Assembly: GCA_020060385.1 (NCBI GenBank)
Contig: JAGVAH010000144.1
Coordinates: forward strand, 1-33,136
Length of the DNA stretch: 33,136 nucleotides
DNA from: Syntrophobacterales bacterium
Lineage (GTDB): Bacteria; Desulfobacterota; Desulfobaccia; Desulfobaccales; 0-14-0-80-60-11
Direction: 5' to 3'
A program made the translations under genes and the position numbers. The stretch's first letter is position 1. Every line of letters begins with the position of its first letter. Shown here in pieces: positions 6,908 to 15,691 of the stretch. The notes under the pieces were generated by a model. It was not told the origin of the DNA, did no database searches, and saw only the letters and a list, made by a program, of their open reading frames with translations.

Positions 6908-8155
6908 TTACGCAACTTTTAGTGTCACTCGTTTAAATCTCCGCTTCCCCACCTTAATTAAATAACTCTGGCCCACCGGCAACTGGGCATCTGCGTCAGT
7001 GATCTTTTCCCCATCCACTTGCACCCCCCCTTGCCTAATTAAACGGATGGCTTCTGAGGTGCTTTTGACCAACTCCGCATCCTTCAGGAGGCCTGGCAAC
7101 CAGGACCCCGTTCTTGGCGATCCGGCGCCGGCAACATCAAGGCTTATTTCCTCGATATCCTCGGGCACCTCTTTATCCCTGAGGACGCGGATAAATTCCC
7201 GGGCTTCGTGTTCCGCGGCCTCCCGGCTGTGATAGCGGGTGACCATTTCCTTGGCCAGGTCTTCTTTCACCTGGCGGGGGTGCTTTTGCCCTTGGGCCAG
7301 GTCACTTTTCAGGGCCGCTAACTCCTTAGGGGAAATATCGGTTAAGAGCTCATAATAACGGAGCATTAAGTCATCGGAGATGGACATGAGCTTGCCGAAC
7401 ATCTCTTTGGCCGGCTCGTCGATGCCCACGTAGTTCCCCAGGGACTTGCTCATCTTCTGGACGCCGTCCAGCCCTTCCAAGAGGGGCAGGGTCAGGACCA
7501 CCTGGGGCTCCTGGCCGTATTCCCGTTGCAGGTCCCGGCCCACCAGGAGATTGAAGGTCTGGTCCGTGCCCCCCAGCTCCACGTCGGCCTCCAGGGCCAC
7601 GGAATCATAACCCTGGATCAAAGGGTAGAGAAATTCGTGGATGCTGATGGGGGTTTGGGAGGTATAGCGCTTATGAAAATCCTCCCGCTCCAGCATGCGG
7701 GCCACGGTGTGGCGGGCCGCCAGGCGGATGATGTCTTGAGCGGCCATGGGTTTCATCCAGCGGCTGTTGAAATCGATGACGGTCTTCTCCGGGTCCAGGA
7801 TCTTGAAGATCTGCCGCTCGTAAGTGGCGGCGTTGGCCTTCACTTCCTCCTCGGTGAGGGGCGGCCGGGTCTCGCTCTTGCCTGACGGGTCGCCGATCAG
7901 ACCGGTGAAATCGCCGATCAAGAAGATCACTTGGTGGCCCAGGTCCTGGAAGTTCTTCAGCTTCTGGATGAGCACGGTATGGCCCAAATGCAGGTCCGGC
8001 GCGGTGGGATCGAACCCGGCCTTGACCCGCAAAGGTTTGCCTGAGGCCAGGGATTTTTCCAACCGGGCCTTTAATTCCTCTTCCCGAATGATCTCCTGAC
8101 AGCCCTGCTTGATGAGGGCCAGTTGTTCTGTTACCGACTTCACATTGTTCTCCAT
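6908..8155 (-). CDS. tyrS: Tyrosyl-tRNA synthetase
   Basis: Class I synthetase that charges tRNA-Tyr. The HIGH-type motif appears as [13 protein letters not shown] and the KMSKS motif as [10 protein letters not shown]. The [13 protein letters not shown] wording and [18 protein letters not shown] mark the TyrZ-like subgroup of TyrS. An S4 RNA-binding domain closes the protein ([17 protein letters not shown]). The frame is open from GTG 8161; ATG 8155 is the first ATG, but a GTG at 8143 has the better ribosome site (GGAG, 6 nt), so the protein may start there. About 415 residues, normal length. It follows selD on the same strand after a 180-bp gap. No T-box or other leader was recognised in that gap. 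Confidence 0.96.
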   Translation of the reverse strand: MENNVKSVTEQLALIKQGCQEIIREEELKARLEKSLASGKPLRVKAGFDPTAPDLHLGHTVLIQKLKNFQDLGHQVIFLIGDFTGLIGDPSGKSETRPPLTEEEVKANAATYERQIFKILDPEKTVIDFNSRWMKPMAAQDIIRLAARHTVARMLEREDFHKRYTSQTPISIHEFLYPLIQGYDSVALEADVELGGTDQTFNLLVGRDLQREYGQEPQVVLTLPLLEGLDGVQKMSKSLGNYVGIDEPAKEMFGKLMSISDDLMLRYYELLTDISPKELAALKSDLAQGQKHPRQVKEDLAKEMVTRYHSREAAEHEAREFIRVLRDKEVPEDIEEISLDVAGAGSPRTGSWLPGLLKDAELVKSTSEAIRLIRQGGVQVDGEKITDADAQLPVGQSYLIKVGKRRFKRVTLKVA

Positions 8156-8338
8156 TATCACTGGTTATTTGAACGAAAAGGTGAAAAGAGAGAGCTATCA
8201 GTCTTCCGCAAGAGACGGAAAAATCCTAAGATTTTTAAGTTGATTGCTGAAATCTGATACCACCCGTCATTAAAGGCATTTTTTTCTTGGCAGTAACTCA
8301 GTATGACAGATGAAAGCCTTTCCCCCCATTCGTCACCT

Positions 8339-9391
8339 TCAAGGTTTGACTATAATCCTCCCCTCGCCCGCGGCGGTCACCTCGCCGATGACGGCCGCGT
8401 CCTCCACCCCCTGTTTCTGAAGTCGCCGCATCAGGGTTGCGCCGTCTTGGGGGGCCACGGCGATGAAGAGGCCCCCGGAGGTCTGGGCGTCGCTTAACAG
8501 GTCCGCGTCTATGGGGGCCACCTGGGGATCGATCCGCAGGTGCTTCTCGCAGAAGTTCCGGTTGGCGTGGCTGCCCGCGGGCACCAGACCCATGGCCGCG
8601 TATTCTCTCGCCCAGGAGAGGACCGGCGCCCGGCTGGCATAGATGGTGAGCTCCGCCTTGCTGGCCTGGGCCATCTCCAGGCCGTGGCCCAGGAGGCCGA
8701 AGCCGGTGATGTCGGTGAGGGCGTGGACTTCCAGCCCCTCCAGGGCCTCGGCCGCGGCCCGGTTGAGGGCGCTCATCACCTTGACGGCCGCGGCCTCCGC
8801 CTCCTTTGAGGCCAGGCGGCCCTTCAGGGCGGTGGCGATGATGCCGGTGCCCAGGGGTTTGGTGAGCACCAGCCAATCCCCCTGTCTAGCCCCGCCATTG
8901 GTGAGGACCCGCTCCGGGTGCACCACGCCGGTCACCGCCAAGCCGTATTTCAGCTCCGGGTCCTCCACGCTGTGGCCCCCCACCAGCAAGGCCCCGGCTT
9001 CATGCACCTTGTCCATGCCCCCCTGGAGGATCTCTTTGAGGACCTCCACCGGGGTGGTTTTCAAGGGAAAACAGACGATATTCATGGCCGTGAGGGGCTT
9101 GCCCCCCATGGCGTAAACGTCGCTCAGGGCGTTGGCCGCGGCGATCTGCCCGAACTGGTAGGGATCATTGACGATGGGGGTGAAAAAATCCAGCGTCTGG
9201 ATGAGGGCGATTTCCGGGGTAATACGAAAAACTCCGGCGTCGTCCGCAGCCTCCAGTCCCACCAGGAGGTCGGCATGCGGCTTAAGAGGCAGGCTATGCA
9301 AGACTTCCTCCAGGACCCCTGGAGGTATCTTGGACGCTCAGCCCGCGGCCCGGACTTGTTCCACCAGGGGTATCTGCCTGTCTTCCGCCAT
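8339..9391 (-). CDS. selD: Selenide, water dikinase (SelD), selenocysteine-containing
   Basis: SelD makes selenophosphate from selenide and ATP, the selenium donor for selenocysteine. A conventional reading begins only at about 9301 and lacks the catalytic N-terminus. Reading upstream in the same frame gives ATG 9391 with ribosome site AGGG (6 nt), then MAEDRQIPLVEQVRAAG, a UGA at 9340-9338 (codon 18), then ASKIPPGVLEEV. G-U-A-S-K matches the family's G-C/U-x-x-K motif (Cys17 and Lys20 in E. coli), so the UGA is at the catalytic position and is decoded as selenocysteine. The rest is canonical: LLVGLEAADDAGV, TLDFFTPIVNDPYQFGQIAA, ANALSDVYAMGG, LLVGGHSVEDPELKYGL and DAQTSGGL. Total 350 residues including Sec. 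The SECIS is described separately. Confidence 0.93.
9300..9340 (-). promoter_or_regulatory. Bacterial SECIS hairpin just downstream of the selD UGA
   Basis: After UGA (9340-9338) and 12 intervening bases, CCUCCAG (9325-9319) pairs perfectly with CUGGAGG (9313-9307) around the loop GGGUC, and an outer AAGA/UCUU pairing closes a small internal loop. The loop holds the GGUC motif that SelB recognises in the E. coli fdhF SECIS, and the spacing from the UGA is close to that known for bacterial SECIS. Confidence 0.8.
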
Positions 9392-9419
9392 TTTAATCCC
9401 TAATAATTTGCCCTTTTGT

Positions 9420-9448
9420 CAGGGCGGACACCTCGGTCCGCCCCTACC
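9420..9448. repeat. GGGCGGAC hairpin repeat
   Basis: AGGGCGGACACCTCGGTCCG followed by CCCCTACC: GGGCGGAC pairs with GTCCGCCC-like bases. It fills most of the gap between the ABC ATPase gene and selD. Confidence 0.55.
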
Positions 9449-9508
9449 CAAATCCCTATTCCTCTGCCCCCCCGGAAAAAAAGGGGTAAAAGCAAATCTG
9501 CCCAGAAT

Positions 9509-10342
9509 CTACGCACTGCTGCTGGCAGTATAATAGCCGTGGCTCTGCCGCACCCGGACGGCCGCGCCGAACATGGAGGAAAGATGCCGGGAGGTGAGTA
9601 CCTCCCCTTTGGGGCCGTCATGGAGGATGCGTCCGTGATTCAGCAAGATGACCCGGTCAATTTCCGGGAAGATTTCTTCCACCCGGTGGGTCACCAGGAT
9701 GATGGTCTTGCCGTGGCGGGCCAGGTTGCGCAAGGTTCCCAGGAACCGGTTCCGGGCCAACAAGTCCAGCCCGGCGGTGGGCTCGTCCAGGATCAGGGCC
9801 CGGGGTTCGTTCACCAGGGCCCGGGCGATGATGATGCGCCGGGCTTCGCCGCTGGACATGGTCTCGATGCAGGCCTCCGCCAGGTGCCCGGCCTCCATCA
9901 ACCCCAGGGCCCGCCAGGCACGGGTCAGCATGGTGGCGGTCACTTCCTGGTGATCGAAGAGGCCGTAGCTGGCGAAAAAACCGGAGAGGACCACATCCAG
10001 CCCCCGGGTCTGCCCCGGCAGGGTCCGGTTCAGGAAGTTGGCTTGCAGGTCCGAGGAGATAATGCCCAGCAGGGGGCGCAATTCAAAAACGTCCCAGAGC
10101 TCCTCCCCCAGGATCAAGAGGGGCGGGACGCCATTGGCCCGGGGCTCGGGATACTCCTCCCGGGTGATGAGGCGGATAAAGGAGGTTTTGCCCGCGCCAT
10201 TGGGGCCGAAGATGGCGGTGTGCTCCCCCTCCCGGATCGTAAGGGAGAGGCCGTCCAGGATGCGCCTGCCGTTCTTGACGACGCTGAGGTCCTGCATTTG
10301 CAGCAGGGGCGGCTGGCCTGGTTTAGTGGCACCCTTGGGCAT
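9509..10342 (-). CDS. ABC transporter-type ATPase (ModF/YlmA-like)
   Basis: A 277-residue stand-alone ATP-binding cassette. Walker A is FGPNGAGKTS, the signature is TMSSGEARRI, Walker B is PRALILDEPTAGLD, and the H-loop is ILVTHRVEEI. The central WDVFELRPLLGIISSDLQ stretch and the EEIFPEIDRVILLNHGRI end resemble COG1119, the family of ModF and YlmA, often annotated as molybdenum-transport ATP-binding protein. No permease or binding protein lies next to it, so the substrate cannot be stated and it may not transport at all. It is upstream of selD on the same strand. The start lacks a clear ribosome site; an in-frame ATG at codon 16 is an alternative. Confidence 0.88.
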   Translation of the reverse strand: MPKGATKPGQPPLLQMQDLSVVKNGRRILDGLSLTIREGEHTAIFGPNGAGKTSFIRLITREEYPEPRANGVPPLLILGEELWDVFELRPLLGIISSDLQANFLNRTLPGQTRGLDVVLSGFFASYGLFDHQEVTATMLTRAWRALGLMEAGHLAEACIETMSSGEARRIIIARALVNEPRALILDEPTAGLDLLARNRFLGTLRNLARHGKTIILVTHRVEEIFPEIDRVILLNHGRILHDGPKGEVLTSRHLSSMFGAAVRVRQSHGYYTASSSA

Positions 10343-10397
10343 TTTTATTTCTGTTTTGCAAAGTTATTAGCCTAGGCTCCAGCCTGTGCGGATTAAC

Positions 10398-10423
10398 GGG
10401 GCGGGCGAGACGCCCGCCCCTAC
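10398..10423. repeat. GGGGCGGGCG hairpin repeat
   Basis: GGGGCGGGCG-aga-CGCCCGCCCC followed by TAC: a perfect 10-bp stem. It is strong enough to act as a transcription or mRNA-stability barrier between the nitroreductase and ABC genes. Confidence 0.65.
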
Positions 10424-10491
10424 GCATCCTCATCATTCATGACTTAGCCCTGGGCTTATAGGCGACCGCCTTCACTGACCGCCTGTCACTA

Positions 10492-10514
10492 GGGCGGGCA
10501 CGGAGGCCCGCCCC
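10492..10514. repeat. GGGCGGGC hairpin repeat
   Basis: GGGCGGGC-acggag-GCCCGCCCC. A second copy of the hairpin class within 100 bp of the first. Confidence 0.6.
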
Positions 10515-10551
10515 ACCAGGTTTTTCAGGCTTTACCAATGGTCCATGAGAA

Positions 10552-10579
10552 ACTGCTCACTGCTCACTGCTTACTGCTC
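10552..10579. repeat. Heptanucleotide array, ACTGCTY class
   Basis: ACTGCTC, ACTGCTC, ACTGCTT, ACTGCTC: four units of the class seen at 481-532. It ends 5 bases before the nitroreductase stop codon. Confidence 0.85.
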
Positions 10580-10584
10580 CCTTT

Positions 10585-11157
10585 TCAAAATCCCAGCCAG
10601 CGCACTTCCCGGTCCTTACGGGGCGGCACCGGCGGTGTCTTGGCGGAATAGCCGATGGGGGTAATGGCCAGAAGCCGTTGCTCCCCTTTGCCCAGGTAGG
10701 CCAGGAGTTGTTTTTCCACGAAGAGCACCCCCGTCATCCAGCAGGTCCCCAGGCCCTCGGCGTGGGCCGCCAGGAGCATATTCTGCACGAGCGCGGCGCC
10801 GCTCTGGATGATGGCCATATCCATTTCGGCATCCGGCCCCCTGGGCACGGTGACGGCGATGACCAACGGCGCGCCCCCCAGGTTCTTGAAAAATCCCTTG
10901 ACCAATTTCCGGTTTTCTTCCGGAATCTGAGCCTTCTCCAGGATAGGTTCCATGTAAGGGATGGCCCCGCTGGCCAGTTCCACGAATTCCTCCCGGGCCT
11001 TGCCCGCCAGGACCGTGATCTCCCAGGCCTGGGCATTGGTGCCGGAGGGGGCCCAGAGCCCGGCGTCGATGACCCGCTCCAGGGCCTCCCGGGGAGGGAG
11101 ATCAGGCTTGTAGAAGCGGTGGCTGCGGCGGTTATGAATGGCTTCGTACAGGTCCAT
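10585..11157 (-). CDS. Nitroreductase-family FMN oxidoreductase
   Basis: A 190-residue protein of the nitroreductase fold, which uses FMN and NAD(P)H. It starts MDLYEAIHNRRSHRFYKPD, the usual RRS-R-F FMN-phosphate motif, followed by APSGTNAQAWEI, the second FMN contact. A late GLGTCWMTG segment is typical of the family. Substrate cannot be inferred from sequence; members reduce quinones, nitro groups or flavins, and some are anaerobic dehalogenases or dehydratases. Ribosome site GGAGG lies 6 bases before the ATG. The glycosyltransferase gene lies upstream on the same strand behind a C5/G5 repeat. Confidence 0.9.
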   Translation of the reverse strand: MDLYEAIHNRRSHRFYKPDLPPREALERVIDAGLWAPSGTNAQAWEITVLAGKAREEFVELASGAIPYMEPILEKAQIPEENRKLVKGFFKNLGGAPLVIAVTVPRGPDAEMDMAIIQSGAALVQNMLLAAHAEGLGTCWMTGVLFVEKQLLAYLGKGEQRLLAITPIGYSAKTPPVPPRKDREVRWLGF

Positions 11158-11279
11158 AGGTCCTCCTCCGAATTATGCAGTGATGTTAGGCCGGCGTATC
11201 GCCCGCCGGGAAATCTTTCTATTCTTTAGCGCCGCAGGCAAAAAATTCCTAAACGGCAATTGTCTCACCCCCGCAATGG

Positions 11280-11353
11280 AAATCCCCCCTACCCCCTTTT
11301 TCAAAGGGGGGGTTAAAGTCCCCCTTTGGAAAAGGGGGATTTAGGGGGATTTT
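11280..11353. repeat. AAATCCCCC/GGGGGATTT element
   Basis: AAATCCCCCCTACCCCCTTT, then TTTCAAAGGGGGGGTTAAAG, then CCCCCTTTGG and AAAGGGGGATTTAGGGGGATTTT. It is a roughly 75-bp palindrome-rich element, with relatives at 22852-22937 and 25773-25868. The 3' end of the glycosyltransferase gene reads into it. Confidence 0.8.
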
Positions 11354-12260
11354 GGGGTTTGACGGTGGAGCCTGCGGCCGCCCAAACCGCGGGAGCAGCA
11401 AGGTTAAACCTTGATAGTCTTCCCTGAGCCTCAGGGAGGTTGGCGATGTCTGCCCCTAAATGCCGGTAATGCCTCCCTTCTGCATTCCTCCCCCGCTTTT
11501 CGCAGCCCTGGGCGTAGATGGCGCATTTTTTGGCCAGGGTGCGGCGGGCCGCGTCCCGGTAAGAATCGGGAAGTTCCGGTTCGGCCAGCAGTTTGATCAA
11601 GGCCTGGATACGCCAGCGGTCCAGGCCCCATTGCCGGGAGAGCTGGTCCGGATGGCCGCCCCGCTTGATGACCAGGGGCTCGGGCAGGAGTCCCACCTCG
11701 TAGCGCCAAGCCAGGCGCAGCCAGAGATCGTAGTCCTCGGCCGCGGGCAAATTTTCGTCGAAACCGCCGTGCTCATCCAGTAAACTGCGATGCACGACCA
11801 CTGCCGACGGGCTCACCAGGCAGCGCTCCAGGGAGCGGAGAAAGATGCGGCCCCCTTCTTTTTTATGGGTCCGGGGCGGGTTCACCCTGACCCCCCGGCG
11901 CACCCAGGTCTCCTCAGTCTGGCTGATCAATAACCGGGGGTGGGCCGCCATAAAGGCCATTTGCCGCTCCAGCTTCTCCGGCAGCCAAAGGTCGTCGGAG
12001 TCCAGGAAGGCCAGCCATTCCCCCCGGGCGGCGGCAATTCCTAAATTGCGGGCGGCGCTCACGCCCCGGCGGCGGGGGCTCCGCAGCACCCGGAGACTCC
12101 CGCCAAGCCCGGCCAGGGCGTTCGAAGTGCCGTCCGTGGAGCCGTCGTCCACCACCAGGAGTTCCCAATCCCGGCAGGTCTGGGCCAGCACCGCGGCCAC
12201 CGCCTCTTGAACCAGCGCGGCCCGGTTATAGGTGGGAATGATGACGCTGACACAGGGCAC
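11313..12260 (-). CDS. Family 2 glycosyltransferase
   Basis: A GT-A fold transferase of 315 residues. VSVIIPTYNRAALVQEAVAA binds the nucleotide, ELLVVDDGSTDGT and LGIAAARGEWLAFLDSDD (the DxD motif) bind UDP-sugar and metal, and AAEDYDLWLRLAW is the ED region with the catalytic base. It probably transfers a sugar to a surface glycan, but the acceptor is unknown. The last ~20 residues (ending PKSPFSKGG) are encoded by an intergenic repeat element, so the original C-terminus was probably overwritten. The start is a GTG at 12260 without a clear ribosome site. It is the first gene of a minus-strand run, with an AT-rich divergent lipoprotein gene upstream. Confidence 0.9.
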   Translation of the reverse strand: MPCVSVIIPTYNRAALVQEAVAAVLAQTCRDWELLVVDDGSTDGTSNALAGLGGSLRVLRSPRRRGVSAARNLGIAAARGEWLAFLDSDDLWLPEKLERQMAFMAAHPRLLISQTEETWVRRGVRVNPPRTHKKEGGRIFLRSLERCLVSPSAVVVHRSLLDEHGGFDENLPAAEDYDLWLRLAWRYEVGLLPEPLVIKRGGHPDQLSRQWGLDRWRIQALIKLLAEPELPDSYRDAARRTLAKKCAIYAQGCEKRGRNAEGRHYRHLGADIANLPEAQGRLSRFNLAAPAVWAAAGSTVKPQNPPKSPFSKGGL

Positions 12261-12409
12261 AATAGGGGAAAGTTATCAGAAATTAAGGAATTTTCAAGGT
12301 GTATAAACAGCTTGACTTTAAAATTGATATAAGCTAATGGTGAACGAGAATTCATTGCAATACATTTTAAATTTCAAACCTATATTTATAGCTTCATAAG
12401 GATTTATTC

Positions 12410-13018
12410 ATGACAATTTGGTTAAAATGTATTTATTTATTAAATATATTATTAGTAATTAATATTGTTGGATGCGCTACGGTACCGCCACCATCAGAAG
12501 ATAAATCACAAAGTCTAACAATAGATACCGAGCCATCGGGAGCAAAAATAACAGTAAATGACGTTACATATATTACGCCGACAAAAATTATATGTTCAAA
12601 ACTCTGCTATTTCAGATATGAAATTATAAAAGAAGGATACTTTAAAGAAATTGGAGATTTTAGAAGTTATCCCGGAGTCAAAATTATTGAGAGAAGAGAT
12701 CTGGGTTCTATAGCTGGTTCTATAGCTGCCGGTGCAGTAACCGGTGGAGTTGCCGGAGCGGCAGCCGGCGCAATTATGGGGACAGTAAGTCCTGCCGTAC
12801 AGATAAAAGAAACCATAATTTCTGATCCTAATAACATAAGAATAACTTTAACTTCTATTCCCCTTTCTTTAAAAAAAATCGTACCTTATTTAAGAATTAA
12901 TTCTAACAAAACTATGTTAGAAGTTAAAGATAATATTGAGACTCTGAAAGAAAGAGGTAAAATAACAGAAGATGAATATTTACGTGCAATCCAAATAATG
13001 TGTGCGAGTATGAAATAA
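12410..13018 (+). CDS. Predicted lipoprotein with PEGA-like, glycine-zipper and SHOCT-like segments
   Basis: A 202-residue protein. Residues 1-21 are a hydrophobic signal ending INIVG-C22, a good lipobox. Residues 35-80 (SLTIDTEPSGAKITVND, then T-P-T and the YEIIKEGY stretch) have the PEGA beta-fold pattern of surface proteins. Residues ~97-125 are Gly/Ala-rich (AGSIAAGAVTGGVAGAAAG), a glycine zipper that can insert in or oligomerise at membranes. The C-terminus (ETLKERGKITEDEYLRA) resembles a SHOCT motif. The ribosome site AAGGA sits 7 bases before the ATG. The gene is markedly AT-rich compared with both neighbours, which suggests transfer. Function unknown. Confidence 0.8.
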   Translation: MTIWLKCIYLLNILLVINIVGCATVPPPSEDKSQSLTIDTEPSGAKITVNDVTYITPTKIICSKLCYFRYEIIKEGYFKEIGDFRSYPGVKIIERRDLGSIAGSIAAGAVTGGVAGAAAGAIMGTVSPAVQIKETIISDPNNIRITLTSIPLSLKKIVPYLRINSNKTMLEVKDNIETLKERGKITEDEYLRAIQIMCASMK

Positions 13019-13124
13019 AATATAAGCAATCTGATCTTTTCCCATCCTTGTTCTCAAGCTCCCTTTGGGAACCAGAAAATTATTTTGCTCCGCCCGCCGC
13101 CTGCATTCAATCTAGAATTATTCA

Positions 13125-13153
13125 TTGGCATCCCGGGAAAATTCTGTGATAAA
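13125..13153 (+). promoter_or_regulatory. Probable leuS operon promoter
   Basis: TTGGCA (5 of 6 to the -35 consensus) at 13125-13130, a 17-bp spacer, then GATAAA (4 of 6) at 13148-13153 with an extended TGT just upstream. This places the transcription start about 35 bases before leuS. Confidence 0.55.
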
Positions 13154-13195
13154 TTTTATTGTTGAATAAATTGCCAACCTGCATCGGAGCGTTAC

Positions 13196-15682
13196 ATGTC
13201 ATCCCGTTACGAACCCCGCCGCGTGGAAGAGAAATGGCAGCAGATCTGGGCCCAGCGGCGGCTCTTTGAGGCCGGGGAGGACCCCTCCCGGCCCAAATAT
13301 TATGTCCTGGAAATGTTCCCCTATCCGTCAGGGCGGATTCACATGGGCCACGTGCGCAACTACACCATCGGCGACGTGGTGGCCCGGTACAAGAGGATGC
13401 AGGGCTTTAACATCCTGCACCCCATGGGCTGGGACGCGTTCGGGCTGCCCGCGGAAAACGCGGCCATGGCCCGGGGCCTGCACCCCGCTAACTGGACCTA
13501 CGACAATATTGACTACATGCGCAGACAGCTCAAAGCCCTGGGCTACAGCTACGACTGGCCCCGGGAACTGGCCACCTGCGACCCGGAATACTACCGCTGG
13601 GAGCAGCTGGTCTTCATCGAGATGTACCGGCGGGGCCTGGCCTATAAAAAGAAGGCCCCGGTCAACTGGTGCCCCAAATGCGAGACCGTGCTGGCCAATG
13701 AACAGGTGGAGGGCGGCTGCTGCTGGCGCTGCGACTCCGAGGTTTCCCTGAAGGAGCTGGAGCAGTGGTTCTTTAAGATCACCGCCTACGCGGACGAACT
13801 GCTGGCCGACCTGGACGTGCTGGCGCACTGGCCGGAGCGGGTCCTGACCATGCAGCGGAACTGGATCGGCAAGTCCCTGGGCGCGGAAATCTTCTTCCCC
13901 CTAAAGGACGGCGGGGAACCCATCACCGTGTTCACCACCCGCCAAGACACCCTCTGGGGGGCCACCTTCATGAGCCTGGCCCCGGAGCACCCCCTGGCCC
14001 TGTCCCTGGCCCAAGGCACCCCCCAGGAGGCTGCGGTGCGGGCTTTCGTGGACCACTGGCGGGCCCAGGACCGGAGCCGGGGGGTCCTGGAGGAGCTCAC
14101 CAAGGAAGGGGTGTTCACCGGCCGTTATTGCCTGAATCCGGTGAGCGGCTGGGAGATGCCCATCTATGTGGCCAATTTCGTGCTCATGGAGTACGGCACC
14201 GGCGCGGTGATGGCGGTGCCGGCCCACGACCAGCGGGACTTTGAGTTCGCCCAAAAATACGGCCTGCCCATCAGGGTGGTGATTCAGCCCCCGGGAGAGG
14301 AACTCCGGGCCGGGGACCTCAAGGCCGCGTATGAAGACGAGGGGGTTCTGGTCAATTCCGGGAGTTTTTCCAGCCTGGCCAGCGCCCCGGCCCGGGAAGC
14401 CATTGCCGCCTTCCTGGAAGAAACGGGGCGGGGCCGCCGGGCCGCGCACTTCCGCCTCCGGGACTGGCTCATTTCCCGGCAGCGCTACTGGGGCGCGCCC
14501 ATCCCCATTATCTACTGCGAGAAATGCGGCATGACGCCGGTGCCGGAGCAAGACCTGCCGGTTAAGCTGCCCCTGGACGTCTCCCCTACCGGGGAGGGCG
14601 GCTCACCCCTGGCCCATCTGCCCTCCTTCACCAACGTCCCCTGTCCCCTCTGCGGCGGCCCGGCCCGGCGGGAAGTGGACACCATGGACACCTTCGTGGA
14701 GTCCTCCTGGTATTTCCTGCGCTACGCCTGCGCCGACTACCGGGAAGGACCGTTGGACAGGAAACGGGTGGATTACTGGCTGCCCGTGGACCAATACATC
14801 GGCGGCATCGAGCACGCGGTGCTGCACCTGCTCTATGCCCGGTTTTTCACCAAGGTCCTCCGGGACCTGGGCCTGGCCCGGATTGATGAGCCTTTCACCC
14901 GGCTCCTCACCCAGGGCATGGTCCTCAAGGACGGGGCCAAGATGGCCAAATCCAAGGGCAACGTGGTGGACCCGGAATACATGATCAGCGAATACGGCAC
15001 GGACACCACCCGGCTCTTCCTCCTCTTTGCCGCGCCCCCGGAAAGGGACCTGGAGTGGAGCGACCAGGGGGTCCTGGGGGGGCACCGCTTCCTGCACCGC
15101 CTCTGGACCCTGGCCCAAAACCTGCTGCCGGACCTCAAGAAGGCGCAGCCTTATCAGGGTAGCGGCAGTGACCTCCCCCCCGGCCTGGGGGAGTTCCGCC
15201 AGAAGGTGCACCAGACCATCCAGAAGGTGACCGGGGATATTGAGGACCGTTTTCACTTCAACACCGCCATCGCCGCGGTGATGGAACTGATCAACGCCTT
15301 TTACCAGGCAGTGGAGGAACTTGCCCCAGAGGAGAAGGCCCTGCCCGTCTTCCGGGAGGCCCTGGAGGCGGTTTTGCAGCTGCTTTACCCCATGGTGCCC
15401 CACATTACGGAAGAATTATGGGAGAACTTGGGTTATAATACTTCCCTGCAACTGGCCCCCTGGCCCCAGGCCCAGGCCGAAGCCCTGGTGGAAACGGCCC
15501 GCACGGTGGTCATTCAGATCAACGGCAAGGTGAGGAGCCGCATCTCGGTGCCGGCCAGCCACTCGGACCAGCAGGTCCAGGACGCGGCCCTGGACGATCC
15601 GGTGGTCCAAAAATGGCTTAAGGGCCAGCCCCCTAGAAGGGTGGTGGTGGCCCGGGGCAAGCTGGTGAACATTGTTATTTGA
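13196..15682 (+). CDS. leuS: Leucyl-tRNA synthetase
   Basis: An 828-residue bacterial-type LeuRS that charges tRNA-Leu. The HIGH motif is HMGH (residues 49-52) within [17 protein letters not shown] zinc-binding insert follows ([10 protein letters not shown] and CCWRC), then the CP1 editing domain ([13 protein letters not shown], later [15 protein letters not shown], with the editing Asp). A second Cys pair cluster (IYCEKCG, CPLCGG) precedes [13 protein letters not shown]. The signature KMSKS reads KMAKSKGN, and the editing motif reads TTRQDT rather than the usual TTRPDT. Start ATG 13196, with GGAG 7 bases upstream. It heads a leuS-lptE-holA run; lptE starts 9 bases after its stop. Confidence 0.97.
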   Translation: MSSRYEPRRVEEKWQQIWAQRRLFEAGEDPSRPKYYVLEMFPYPSGRIHMGHVRNYTIGDVVARYKRMQGFNILHPMGWDAFGLPAENAAMARGLHPANWTYDNIDYMRRQLKALGYSYDWPRELATCDPEYYRWEQLVFIEMYRRGLAYKKKAPVNWCPKCETVLANEQVEGGCCWRCDSEVSLKELEQWFFKITAYADELLADLDVLAHWPERVLTMQRNWIGKSLGAEIFFPLKDGGEPITVFTTRQDTLWGATFMSLAPEHPLALSLAQGTPQEAAVRAFVDHWRAQDRSRGVLEELTKEGVFTGRYCLNPVSGWEMPIYVANFVLMEYGTGAVMAVPAHDQRDFEFAQKYGLPIRVVIQPPGEELRAGDLKAAYEDEGVLVNSGSFSSLASAPAREAIAAFLEETGRGRRAAHFRLRDWLISRQRYWGAPIPIIYCEKCGMTPVPEQDLPVKLPLDVSPTGEGGSPLAHLPSFTNVPCPLCGGPARREVDTMDTFVESSWYFLRYACADYREGPLDRKRVDYWLPVDQYIGGIEHAVLHLLYARFFTKVLRDLGLARIDEPFTRLLTQGMVLKDGAKMAKSKGNVVDPEYMISEYGTDTTRLFLLFAAPPERDLEWSDQGVLGGHRFLHRLWTLAQNLLPDLKKAQPYQGSGSDLPPGLGEFRQKVHQTIQKVTGDIEDRFHFNTAIAAVMELINAFYQAVEELAPEEKALPVFREALEAVLQLLYPMVPHITEELWENLGYNTSLQLAPWPQAQAEALVETARTVVIQINGKVRSRISVPASHSDQQVQDAALDDPVVQKWLKGQPPRRVVVARGKLVNIVI

Positions 15683-15691
15683 GGAAACATC

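Noticed and set aside
8298-8876. A 192-codon minus-strand ORF rich in Gly, Arg and Pro inside selD
   Set aside because: It is the out-of-frame shadow of GC-rich selD; the composition is low complexity and the true frame carries the SelD motifs.
8339-9301. selD as a truncated gene or pseudogene
   Set aside because: The missing N-terminus is present upstream in frame behind a UGA that matches the selenocysteine position, with a SECIS.
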